Shown here: piece by piece, positions 8,923 through 17,291 of the stretch
Numbering within the stretch: position 1 is the first letter of the stretch
Layout: each line of letters starts with the position of its first letter
Origin: an uncultured Odoribacter sp.
Lineage (GTDB): Bacteria; Bacteroidota; Bacteroidia; Bacteroidales; Marinifilaceae
DNA: 18,251 bases
Direction: 5' to 3'
Assembly (NCBI GenBank): GCA_905193145.1
Contig: CAJJNP010000052.1
Span: 1-18,251 of the forward strand
The notes under the pieces: generated by a model
Seen by the model: only the letters and a program-made list of their open reading frames with translations
Databases searched by the model: none
What the model was told of the DNA's origin: nothing
Position numbers and translations under genes: made by a program

Positions 8923-10035
8923 TTATTTCTCCAACAATTCCTTTACCGTCTTGATCATTTGCTCTCCACGCAATCCTTTCGCTTTAATCGTACCATCCGG
9001 AGCAATTAAAAATATTGCAGGAATTCCATGCACATTATAACCTTTAGGAGCCGGACCATCCAACGCTTTCAAATCACATAACACGGTCCAAGGCAACGGA
9101 TGTGTTTTCATATCATTTAACCAGGTATCTTTGTCCTTATCCACATATATGGTAAACATCTCGAAATCTTTACCCTTGGTTTCTTTATAAAGTTGCTGTA
9201 AAAATGGAATTTCCTTCTTACACCAGCCACACCATGAAGCGGTGAATTCTACCAGAACATATTTACCCCGATAATCGGATAGTTTAAAAATTTTCCCGTT
9301 AGCATCCGGCAATTCAAAATCAAACGCAACAGCTCCGATACCGACTTTCTTTTCACGAGCTAAATCAGCTGATAGATGCTTGACATAAGGGTCATCATAT
9401 TGTGAAGAATCCAAAGCTGTCAATAATTCCTCCAGCATAGCAGGACGAGTCACATTAAAATTAGAAAAGATGACATAAGGAATCGCACTGTTGGTAGCAT
9501 AATTCTCGGCACTCAATACATGTTCCTTAACCTTCTCATAAGCTGCATTATACTCATCAGTCAAGGCTTCATAAAGTTGTTTGTCTGTTTTAAAAGCCTC
9601 GCTTCTTTTTTGCTGCACCTGATTAAATGCCGTAAATACAGGGTCGCCCTGCTCCATTATCCGATTAAAAGCATCGTTAGCCTTACCACCCTCTATTTTC
9701 ATGGAAGACAAATCTTTCATACTACCGGTTATCTTGATATCACTATTATCCATCAAGATACCAAAACTACCCAGAAAATCTCCGCCTTTCATTATAGAAA
9801 ACACCATCATTTCCGGATGCTCCAGCTTGCCGGTATAGGTAAATTTTCCATCCACTACTTCAATGGTATCAATGAACCAGGATTTCATCACCGGAACATT
9901 TTCACTGACCATCAACTGAAAATTTTCAGTCGCATCCGCTAACTCTCCTTTAATTGTAAAGCCTTCGCTCTTAGGTGTACAGGAGGCTACCCCCAAAGCA
10001 AGTAGCACACCTGACAACATCATCCATTTTTTCAT
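8923..10035 (-). CDS. DUF4369-TlpA thioredoxin-like lipoprotein
   Basis: A 370-aa lipoprotein: signal peptide with lipobox VASC and lipidated C19. Residues about 24-120 are a DUF4369-type beta domain (FTIKGELADATENFQLMV... with the D-x-G-K-F-T-Y-T-G turn). A helical linker (about 130-220) follows, then a TlpA/AhpC-type thioredoxin fold (about 230-370) with the active site W-C269-G-W-C272 and the cis-proline loop GIPAIF. The family reduces or exchanges disulfides in the periplasm or at the membrane. It is the last gene of the SusCD-type operon, 5 bp after the PKD-like gene, so it is likely made with the transporter. The residues after C19 (TPKSEG) lack an acidic cluster of the type linked to surface export, which hints at a periplasm-facing protein; this is inference. 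Confidence 0.9.
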   Translation of the reverse strand: MKKWMMLSGVLLALGVASCTPKSEGFTIKGELADATENFQLMVSENVPVMKSWFIDTIEVVDGKFTYTGKLEHPEMMVFSIMKGGDFLGSFGILMDNSDIKITGSMKDLSSMKIEGGKANDAFNRIMEQGDPVFTAFNQVQQKRSEAFKTDKQLYEALTDEYNAAYEKVKEHVLSAENYATNSAIPYVIFSNFNVTRPAMLEELLTALDSSQYDDPYVKHLSADLAREKKVGIGAVAFDFELPDANGKIFKLSDYRGKYVLVEFTASWCGWCKKEIPFLQQLYKETKGKDFEMFTIYVDKDKDTWLNDMKTHPLPWTVLCDLKALDGPAPKGYNVHGIPAIFLIAPDGTIKAKGLRGEQMIKTVKELLEK

Positions 10036-10040
10036 ATCAA

Positions 10041-11600
10041 TTAATTCATTCCACTTATCAATAACTGATTACCAACTTTATAAAGGATATCTTTTACTTT
10101 TCCTTCCACGGTATAGTACTTTCCTCCCTTAATCTCTCCGCCACCGATGTAAGACACATCTGCCACACCAAAATCACTGGTACCATTGCCATTGTCAAAG
10201 GCAATACCCAACTCCATTTGATTAAGACGATTCATGCCAATTTCTACAATCGGTTTGTCATAAGTCTTCAATAACCTCAAAGACATCGCCGCATGGTCAA
10301 AAGCATATAAATTATTTCCGGTTGCAATATACAAAATATTACCCTTATCGCAATAAGCAAAACGTGTATTCGCATTGATAATATTACCTCCCCATACAAC
10401 AGGATTACCCTCAGTATCCCTAACTGGCATCTGCATCATCGACATATAAGCGAAACTACCTGTTAACATTTTGGGCATAACTTGGAAATTCATCACTTGT
10501 ACTTTTCCATCTTTATCCTTCATAAATGTTACATAAGTATCAAAGGTCCCCTCTACATCATTAAAGATAGCAACTGTTCCTCCATCTATCCAAGTCAATC
10601 CCGTATTCACCATACTAAAACCACCTGCCATATCCGCAGCCGGATTTAAGGTCAAAACTTCACCGTCAGCAAATTGAACAAAACTGCCGGATACATTGTC
10701 AAAACCCAAAAGATAATCTCCCAAAATTATATTTCCACGCAAAATAGCAGGAGCTAATTTATAATTGCCTCCATTATAAGCATACGGAATATTGGAATAC
10801 TCTCCATCCTGAAATGACATACCATCATACAGCGCGCGCGTATACACCTTACCATTGCTAATAAGATAATCAAAACCCTCTCCTGTTTCTACAGAAGGCA
10901 TACTTTCATAAGCTTCCGGTCTGAAATCTGCCGGAGTAGCATTAACAAATTCATCCTTCGTATAAATCACTCGCTCAAAGCTATCACCATCCAACTCTAC
11001 AGAATAACCAGGACCTTCAGAGCAAGCCACAAATACCTGACCGGTCAAAGCTGTGACAGAGGGTTCAAAAGGACTCAAAAAATGCTCCACCAGACGAGTT
11101 GCTCCCTTACTTAAATGCTCCTGATTAATGTCATTGTAAATATCCGCATAAAAACGACCGTCGCCATCTCTAAAATATCCCAATACCGAATGTTCCTCCT
11201 GCTCTGACAGAATCATCCATCCCTGAGAGAATTCAGATTTCACTGTAACCGTAAAAGGTACAATTGTCCGGACACCATTTGATAAATCCGTCACCACATA
11301 CTCTGCAGGCATATTTTCTTTCAACGGGAAAGAAACAGTCACATCCAAGTCCTTGGTGGTGGCAATCGTATCTCCATTCACCTTCCACAAATAAGCCACC
11401 TCTTCCGGTGTATCCAATGAATACTCAATCTCTACAGGTACATTCCATTTATCCCCCAAATATAGTGTATATGAATACCCTATTCCGCTGATTTTTGCAT
11501 CCGACAAAGGTTTGTAATCAATATTTCCCTTATCCTTGTAGCAACCTGTCAATAATACTGCCGCTACCAAACCAAAATATATAAATAACTTGTTCATCAT
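10041..11600 (-). CDS. PKD-like family lipoprotein of a SusCD-type locus
   Basis: A 519-aa lipoprotein: signal peptide with lipobox LTGC and C20, then YKDKGNIDYKPL, a start typical of the Bacteroidales PKD-like lipoproteins. Residues about 30-130 look like one or two Ig/PKD-type beta domains (VAYLWKVNGDTIATTKDL; VTDLSNGVRTIVPFTVTV). The rest (about 135-519) begins GWMILSEQEEHSVLGYF and has repeated short beta units, possibly a propeller-like fold. Such proteins occur next to SusC/SusD homologs and DUF4843 lipoproteins and are thought to be accessory surface binding parts of the complex; no enzyme motif is seen. KD near the lipidated cysteine would fit surface export, by inference. Two ATG codons in a row (11600, 11597) leave the exact start open by one residue. 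Confidence 0.82.
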   Translation of the reverse strand: MMNKLFIYFGLVAAVLLTGCYKDKGNIDYKPLSDAKISGIGYSYTLYLGDKWNVPVEIEYSLDTPEEVAYLWKVNGDTIATTKDLDVTVSFPLKENMPAEYVVTDLSNGVRTIVPFTVTVKSEFSQGWMILSEQEEHSVLGYFRDGDGRFYADIYNDINQEHLSKGATRLVEHFLSPFEPSVTALTGQVFVACSEGPGYSVELDGDSFERVIYTKDEFVNATPADFRPEAYESMPSVETGEGFDYLISNGKVYTRALYDGMSFQDGEYSNIPYAYNGGNYKLAPAILRGNIILGDYLLGFDNVSGSFVQFADGEVLTLNPAADMAGGFSMVNTGLTWIDGGTVAIFNDVEGTFDTYVTFMKDKDGKVQVMNFQVMPKMLTGSFAYMSMMQMPVRDTEGNPVVWGGNIINANTRFAYCDKGNILYIATGNNLYAFDHAAMSLRLLKTYDKPIVEIGMNRLNQMELGIAFDNGNGTSDFGVADVSYIGGGEIKGGKYYTVEGKVKDILYKVGNQLLISGMN

Positions 11601-11616
11601 ATTATCGTCTTAGCTG

Positions 11617-12309
11617 TTATCCTTTCATTGCCACTTCCATCGGACCGTTTACGTCCTCCCTTGGATTCTCTTTCAACCAATACTTAAACTTCAGAATCAA
11701 GGCTCGCACCTCTGACTGACTCAAATCCTCTCTATGCTTGTAATCCAAATCAGACACTTGGGTACACTCATAAAATGCCTTATATTTCAAATCACTGTAT
11801 GTACCTAATCCTGAAGTAAGATGCCATTGATCCCACCATGCAGGCTGAGAAATCTTATTGGTTATCATTACCCTTGCTTTTACTCGCTCAGGCATGCCCG
11901 GTAAAAAGTCAGCAGAAGGCAACAATTCAAAAACAGCCACTGCTTCATGATTTTCTGCTTTAGGACGCAAAACTTTAATCTGCAAAGTGTCAGTAACGCG
12001 ATTCGCGCCAAACACCAACTTACCCTCCGGCAATACAAAATCATCACCCAGCGAAGCCGTGCTTTCATTGCCGACAAACCCAATCTTATATTCCCGGTCT
12101 TCTCCTACCACCGGAGCAATAATTTCCAACGGCAATTTTACAATACCTTCATCTTCCTGAGCAAAGAAGAAAGAGAAGGTTGTAATATTCGAAGTATCCT
12201 GGCTGAAATAAATATAATTATCAGCATCATAACCGGAGTAGTCACTCTTCGAACAAGCCGTCAACAGGACACATACACCCAGTAATATATATAAAATGCT
12301 TTTCATCAT
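11617..12309 (-). CDS. DUF4843 domain lipoprotein
   Basis: A 230-aa lipoprotein with lipobox LTAC (C19). After a short linker (SKSDYSGYDADNYIYF), residues about 30-150 form a beta-rich DUF4843 region with calx-beta-like wording (PLEIIAPVVGEDREYKIGFV; ASLGDDFVLPEGKLVFGANRVTDTLQIKVLRP). A C-terminal part with PAWWDQWHLTSGLGTYSDLKYKAF follows. Proteins of this family are found only beside SusC/SusD-type transporters and have no known activity; a role as an extra surface subunit of the transporter is inferred from this location. It is 25 bp after the SusD gene and 16 bp before the PKD-like gene. Confidence 0.85.
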   Translation of the reverse strand: MMKSILYILLGVCVLLTACSKSDYSGYDADNYIYFSQDTSNITTFSFFFAQEDEGIVKLPLEIIAPVVGEDREYKIGFVGNESTASLGDDFVLPEGKLVFGANRVTDTLQIKVLRPKAENHEAVAVFELLPSADFLPGMPERVKARVMITNKISQPAWWDQWHLTSGLGTYSDLKYKAFYECTQVSDLDYKHREDLSQSEVRALILKFKYWLKENPREDVNGPMEVAMKG

Positions 12310-12334
12310 CTCGTATTTTTATATTCAACAATTC

Positions 12335-13801
12335 CTAAGGTTGCACTCTATCGCCAAATTCAACTTCAGTTGATGGCAAGGGGAAAGTATATTTCTCTAT
12401 CGGCATATCTATTACCTCATTGCCTCGTTTGATTTTAGCCAAATTACGCTGCTTATACCAATAAAACAACTGACCTTCACCCAACAGCTCTCTCTTCGCC
12501 TCCAGTAAAGTCTCATCCTGCAATTGTTCAAACGAATAACCGGTCATATTCATCGAAACGCCACGATTGGTCTTCAGCTCGCTCAAACGGCTGATGGCTT
12601 TCGTTTTATCTGTAGCATATCCTGCCTCTGCAGCAATGATATACATCTCTGACATACGCAACATCGGTAATTTATTGTTAGTATTAGCTGCGTTTTCACT
12701 CAAGCGGGCATATTTCAAAGAAGCAGTCTTATCTTCTTCTGCAGCATTTTCCAATAAATAAAGACGAAAATCTCCTTTAGAATAAAAGGAACTATTATTA
12801 ACAATACGGAAAGCAGTATTAGCAGAGTTGCTCAAACTGAACCAACGGTCTACAACCTTAACATCGTTCAATGCAAACAACAACTCGTTCATTTGCTGCA
12901 CATCACGACTTGCCTGAGGATTCTTAAAAGCAGTTTCCGACGTAAACTGAAAATAACCTTCTTCCTTTGCTGTAATCACCTGCTCTGCATAAGCAGCTGC
13001 CTCGCTGTTACTACCGATATAAAAATGCACCCTCGCCAACAATCCCAATACAGCATAATAATTCATACGATAACCACGATATGACAAGAACAAATCGCTG
13101 GCTTCCTGAGGAGAATTAAAATGATTGTCCATCACCTTATAGCCTCCTTCCAACACCGGATCAATGCCATTCAGCAGATTCTTTGCAGAATCCAGATCAG
13201 CCACCACTTTACGGATAACCTCCTCACCTTTAAGCTGTGCATGAATCTTTTTGGTAAATGAATCGGCATAGGGGATTGTCAATACATCTTTCGCTTTTCC
13301 CCATGACGGAGCAAACATTCGGAACAAATCAAAATGCAAATAAGCACGCAACGCCAAAGCCTCTCCTTTTATCAGACGATATTTATTACCCTCAAAGAAA
13401 GAAGATTCTTTCCCGTCCAATGCCTCCAACAACACATTGCAGTTAGCAATTGAATTATAACAATCCAACCAAGTCTGACGCGAATGGTTCAAAAACTGCT
13501 CATGCGTATAATTAAGCTGGGAAATATAATAATATCCGTGATCCTGATTTTTATAAATATTATAATACTGCCCCACAACATCCATCATACCGAAAGTCAT
13601 ATCCTGACCATACATACTCTCACGAGTCATAGAGGTATAAATTCCCAACAAAACGTGCTCGAATCCTTCCGGATTAGAAAACATCTGCTCTTCGTTCACC
13701 TGAGCCTGCGGAGTGACATCCAGCCAACTGCAACTTGTTGACATGCCACCTATCAGCAGAGCTACAATAATCGATTTATATTTCTGATACAATTGTTTCA
13801 T
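12335..13801 (-). CDS. RagB/SusD family substrate-binding lipoprotein
   Basis: A 488-aa surface lipoprotein that caps the SusC-type channel and delivers substrate to it. The lipobox is STSC (C24), followed by SWLDVTPQ, the usual SusD start. The N-terminal region has the family marker segment FEHVLLGIYTSM and helix pairs of the TPR-like scaffold: TWLDCYNSIANCNVLLEAL, and GEALALRAYLHFDLFRMFAP, the most conserved SusD motif (residues about 145-165). The C-terminal region has LPMLRMSEMYIIAAEAGY and AKRELLGEGQLFYWYKQRN, both typical of SusD. Cognate partner of the SusC-type protein 20 bp upstream. Its ligand cannot be predicted from sequence. Confidence 0.95.
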   Translation of the reverse strand: MKQLYQKYKSIIVALLIGGMSTSCSWLDVTPQAQVNEEQMFSNPEGFEHVLLGIYTSMTRESMYGQDMTFGMMDVVGQYYNIYKNQDHGYYYISQLNYTHEQFLNHSRQTWLDCYNSIANCNVLLEALDGKESSFFEGNKYRLIKGEALALRAYLHFDLFRMFAPSWGKAKDVLTIPYADSFTKKIHAQLKGEEVIRKVVADLDSAKNLLNGIDPVLEGGYKVMDNHFNSPQEASDLFLSYRGYRMNYYAVLGLLARVHFYIGSNSEAAAYAEQVITAKEEGYFQFTSETAFKNPQASRDVQQMNELLFALNDVKVVDRWFSLSNSANTAFRIVNNSSFYSKGDFRLYLLENAAEEDKTASLKYARLSENAANTNNKLPMLRMSEMYIIAAEAGYATDKTKAISRLSELKTNRGVSMNMTGYSFEQLQDETLLEAKRELLGEGQLFYWYKQRNLAKIKRGNEVIDMPIEKYTFPLPSTEVEFGDRVQP

Positions 13802-13821
13802 AATCTATCTTCATTTATTAC

Positions 13822-16800
13822 TTAAAACTGAACCTGAAGTCCAAAATTGAATGTACGGGCAAATGGATAATCCAATCCACGTTCTCTCTTTACATTAGCC
13901 ACTCTGAAAAGATCCTCCATCATGAAAGTCAATTTCAATCTGTCCATAAAACAGTTTTTCAACATCTCTTTTGAAAAAGTATAAGACAATGATATTGATT
14001 TCATCTCCAAAGAATTTTCATCTTCCACAAAGCGAGAAGTCACCTGAGTCACAGAATTATCCTTAATATCTTTAAAGAATGCCTTGTCTCCCGGTTTGGT
14101 CCATCTGTCTGACAATACCCGTTTATCTACATTGAAACGCAAGTTGGCATTCTCAACCCGGTCAACCAAGGTCGAGTTATAAACCTGTCCTCCACACTGA
14201 TACAAAAAGTTCAAACTCAAATTAAATCCTTTATAGTCACCGTTCAAACCGAACGAACCGGATACTTTAGGCTCTGTATCTCCACATACAAATTTATCCA
14301 AAGCATTCCAAGTATAAGTTGTATTACCAAAGCGGTCCAAATAAACCTCTTTACCGTTTGCCGGATTGATTCCTAAAGAACGGACTGCATAAATAGCCGT
14401 TGTTGACTGTCCTTCCTTAAATTGAACCCGCGGTTTTCTGGATTCTTCTGCACTGGAAGCCTGGTCTTTATCTATACTATCATTATAGCTCTGCAAGCCC
14501 TGAGAAATCTCTTTAATAACATTCTTGTTATGAGCAATAGTAGCATATAAACTGATATTCAAATCTTTCGTACGAATTGGCCAACCCCGTAATGACAACT
14601 CATAACCCATATTCTCCAACACGCCCAAATTATCTTTATAAGTCTCAAAACCATTAGACAAAGGCAGAGTAATATCAGACAACAAGTCTTTTGTCTTCTT
14701 ATAGTAATAAGTAGCGTCAAAACTAATCCGGCTATCCAAAAACTGGATTTCAAAATTCGCATCGTAACTGGTTGTCTTTTCCCATGAAAGGTCTTTATTA
14801 CCCATACCCACCAAAGTAGCACCTACACCATTGGCATACCACTGACCTTTGTAGTATTGGAACATTGTCTGAGCCTGATACGGTTCAAAAGAAGCCTTAC
14901 CCAACGAACCGACATTAAAGGACAATTTCAAATGATTGACTATCGATTTTGCCGATTCAAAAAAGCTTTCGTTGTGGACATTCCAACCGATACCTGCCGA
15001 CCAGAAAGGAGCCACTCTCTTGTCCGAACCGAATTGAGAAGAGCCATCCAAACGTCCTGAGACATCTACCATATAAATATTATTCCAAGTATAGTTGACA
15101 TTCAAAAATGCGCCCAACAATCTGGAAACCCCTTCGGTTCCTTCTGCTGTCTGATTTTCAAACTCCTTACCAAACGAGATATAATCCATACTGCCGGAGG
15201 GGAAACCGATAACGCTATATCCCTCATTCGAAAATTTATCCTGTATTAAGTTTCCACCCAAAGCTCCGTTCAAGAAATGGTTTCCGAACTGTCCGCTATA
15301 AGTCAACACCAAATTCGCATCCACATTCGAACTGCGCTGGTCATACACATAGGCACGTCCTTTTTTCAGTACACCGTCTCCTGTCTGGTAATCACTTCCG
15401 CTATAAACTCCTGATCTCGGATCTTTAAATTCCTTATTATTGTCACGACGCTCTGTATAAGCAACTCGTCCCTTCATACGCCAGTGATCATTAATAAACC
15501 AGTCAATATCAAAATTATCTGCCCACTCCATATAATCCGAAGCAATCTGATTATTCAACGAAGCCTCATACAACGGATTCTTCAATGGTTGAGAATAAGC
15601 CATATGAGTAGCATAAACTTGTTGCAACTTACCATCTGCATTATAAGGAGAATAATAGGGATTAGCCTCTGCATATTCTCTAAAAGTACCATAAGGAGAT
15701 TCCTTCGATTTCACTTTATCGACAGACAACTTGTTGCGGAATAAAAACTTATCGTTCAAATTGTACGACAATACAAATCCCAATCCGACACGGTCACGGG
15801 CAGACTCCTTCATGACACCCGGATTTCCCTGATAACTTAAATCAATTCCATAACGGACAGCTTCATCACCACCTTCCACATACAACGTATGTCTATGACC
15901 TACAGCGGTACGCAAAGGCTGAGACAACCAATAAGTATCAATACCTTGCTGCACATTTTTATAACGCTCAGCATAATCCAAATCCAATAATTGCTGATAT
16001 TTCGGATCAGAATGAGTATATCTGCCGGCCAACGACTCAGCCTCCAGCTTTCCCTTGGCATCCAACAAATGATAATCCGACAAATCCGGGGCGGCAACAG
16101 ACAAATTCAGACTATAAGAAACTGTCAGTTCTCCAGATTTAGGAGCCTTCGTCGTGACAACAACCACACCATTGGCAGCACGCGAACCATAAATAGCCGT
16201 TGCAGAAGCATCCTTCAAAATAGTGACACTCTCTACACGATCCATATTCAAGTCGAAAATCTTCTCAACACTCACCTCATAACCATCCAAGATAAAAGTA
16301 GGCAAGTTAGGGTCATTCTTCAAATTAGATTCAGACAAAGCCTCTGTTCCAAAACCGGAATTACCACGAATACGGAAATTAGGTAATGAATTAGGATTAG
16401 AACCCAATTCTGTATTTTCCTTCAGGCGGAAAGAAGGGTCGAACACCTGCAAAGCAGTCAACAGATTATTGGAAGAGACCTTAGCCAATTCATCTTTGGT
16501 CACTGCCACCACATTACCGGTAAAACTGGATTTGTTTTTTGTAAAGTAACCGTTTACCACCACCTCTTCCATCTCTTCGGCATCCTCCTCCATTACAATC
16601 GTCAATTTCTGTTCTCCTTTATAAGGCACCTCTTTTGTCTTCATTCCGACAAATGAAAACACCAGAACTACCTGCTGGCCTTCAGGAATAGACAATGTAA
16701 ACTTACCGTCGATATCTGTAGCAGCACCTAACGTGGTACCTTTCAACAATACAGACACACCCGGCAAGAATTCCCCCGTTTTGTCCTTAACAACACCTTC

Positions 16801-17196
16801 AATTTTAATCATCTCAGGAGCCTGAGCCTGCACACCGGCTCTGTTCAAGACAATCACATTATCTATCAGTTTCCATGACAATCCGCTATTTTTCAAACAG
16901 ATATTCAAGATTTCAGTGATAGGCTTGTTTGCTCCGGAAATAGAAACCTTATTCAAATTGGCAATCAACTCATTATTATACATAAACGTATAATTAGATG
17001 ACTGCTCAATCAAATCGAACACCTCTGTGACAGAAGCATCCTTCACATTTAAAGATATGGCACCCTCCTGAGCCCTTACTCCGGCACTAACATGGAGAAT
17101 ACCCACCAATAATAACAAACAGGTCAATTTCATCACCCTCAAACTTTTTTTTAGCGTACGATTCCATAGGAAGCGTAATTGTTGTTTTTTTTTCAT
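13822..17196 (-). CDS. SusC/RagA family TonB-dependent transporter with STN domain
   Basis: A 1124-aa outer-membrane transporter. Order: basic N terminus and signal peptide (about 1-43, cut after VRA), STN signalling domain (about 45-120, with VFDLIEQSSNYTFMYNNE), carboxypeptidase-regulatory-like domain (about 131-205, GVVKDKTGEFLPGVSVLLKGT), putative TonB box (EEVVVNGY, about 210-217), plug domain (about 220-350, with VESVTILKDASATAIYGSRAANGVVVVTTK), then a 22-strand-type barrel ending in LQVQF with a terminal phenylalanine. The STN domain shows it is a transducer: when substrate is bound it should signal to the FecR-type protein encoded just upstream. Energy comes from TonB-ExbBD. The leader region between fecR and this gene carries a candidate antisense RNA on the opposite strand. 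The substrate is unknown. Confidence 0.96.
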   Translation of the reverse strand: MKKKQQLRFLWNRTLKKSLRVMKLTCLLLLVGILHVSAGVRAQEGAISLNVKDASVTEVFDLIEQSSNYTFMYNNELIANLNKVSISGANKPITEILNICLKNSGLSWKLIDNVIVLNRAGVQAQAPEMIKIEGVVKDKTGEFLPGVSVLLKGTTLGAATDIDGKFTLSIPEGQQVVLVFSFVGMKTKEVPYKGEQKLTIVMEEDAEEMEEVVVNGYFTKNKSSFTGNVVAVTKDELAKVSSNNLLTALQVFDPSFRLKENTELGSNPNSLPNFRIRGNSGFGTEALSESNLKNDPNLPTFILDGYEVSVEKIFDLNMDRVESVTILKDASATAIYGSRAANGVVVVTTKAPKSGELTVSYSLNLSVAAPDLSDYHLLDAKGKLEAESLAGRYTHSDPKYQQLLDLDYAERYKNVQQGIDTYWLSQPLRTAVGHRHTLYVEGGDEAVRYGIDLSYQGNPGVMKESARDRVGLGFVLSYNLNDKFLFRNKLSVDKVKSKESPYGTFREYAEANPYYSPYNADGKLQQVYATHMAYSQPLKNPLYEASLNNQIASDYMEWADNFDIDWFINDHWRMKGRVAYTERRDNNKEFKDPRSGVYSGSDYQTGDGVLKKGRAYVYDQRSSNVDANLVLTYSGQFGNHFLNGALGGNLIQDKFSNEGYSVIGFPSGSMDYISFGKEFENQTAEGTEGVSRLLGAFLNVNYTWNNIYMVDVSGRLDGSSQFGSDKRVAPFWSAGIGWNVHNESFFESAKSIVNHLKLSFNVGSLGKASFEPYQAQTMFQYYKGQWYANGVGATLVGMGNKDLSWEKTTSYDANFEIQFLDSRISFDATYYYKKTKDLLSDITLPLSNGFETYKDNLGVLENMGYELSLRGWPIRTKDLNISLYATIAHNKNVIKEISQGLQSYNDSIDKDQASSAEESRKPRVQFKEGQSTTAIYAVRSLGINPANGKEVYLDRFGNTTYTWNALDKFVCGDTEPKVSGSFGLNGDYKGFNLSLNFLYQCGGQVYNSTLVDRVENANLRFNVDKRVLSDRWTKPGDKAFFKDIKDNSVTQVTSRFVEDENSLEMKSISLSYTFSKEMLKNCFMDRLKLTFMMEDLFRVANVKRERGLDYPFARTFNFGLQVQF

Positions 17197-17203
17197 AGAT
17201 TTG
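17196..17203 (+). promoter_or_regulatory. Antisense -7 box over the susC start codon
   Basis: TAGATTTG, an exact TAnnTTTG match on the plus strand, overlapping by one base the start codon of the minus-strand SusC gene. A TTGTTG at 17179-17184 could be a -33 element, but the spacing (11-14 bp) is shorter than the usual 19-21 bp. It would start an antisense transcript near 17208-17211. Confidence 0.4.
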
Positions 17204-17207
17204 TTCG

Positions 17208-17276
17208 TGTTTTAATAAAACATTTCTACCTGGGTCGTTGGGAAGTTGCGGTTCCCGGCGACCTTTCTATTTATAC
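17208..17276 (+). ncRNA. Candidate DonS-like antisense sRNA against the susC leader
   Basis: A predicted RNA of about 65-70 nt transcribed opposite to the operon, inside the 95-bp gap between the FecR-type and SusC-type genes. Seen: an exact -7 box just upstream (17196-17203), a small 5' hairpin GTTTT-AAT-AAAAC (17209-17221), a 12-bp 3' hairpin (17233-17263) and a U-rich tail TTTCTATTTAT. The 3' hairpin is unbroken only in the plus-strand RNA. Known: in Bacteroides, DonS-type cis-antisense sRNAs lie in this same place in ECF-sigma/anti-sigma-controlled Sus-like loci and repress the susC homolog. Inferred: this RNA pairs with the susC 5' leader and limits expression of the operon. Start and end are estimates. 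Confidence 0.45.
17233..17274 (+). terminator. Hairpin with U-rich tail in fecR-susC gap
   Basis: Arms 17233-17244 and 17252-17263 pair over 12 bp (five pairs, two U.G wobbles, five pairs) with a 7-nt loop, followed by TTTCTATTTAT. On the minus strand the two wobbles become side-by-side C/A mismatches and no T-tract follows, so termination in the plus direction is more plausible. A structural role in the susC leader on the minus strand remains an alternative. Confidence 0.5.
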
Positions 17277-17291
17277 TGATTTTAATTTATT

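Noticed and set aside
12567..13741. Several 60-85 codon plus-strand frames opposite the SusD-type gene
   Set aside because: No domain, no start signals and no gene-like order; they are shadows of the conserved minus-strand gene.
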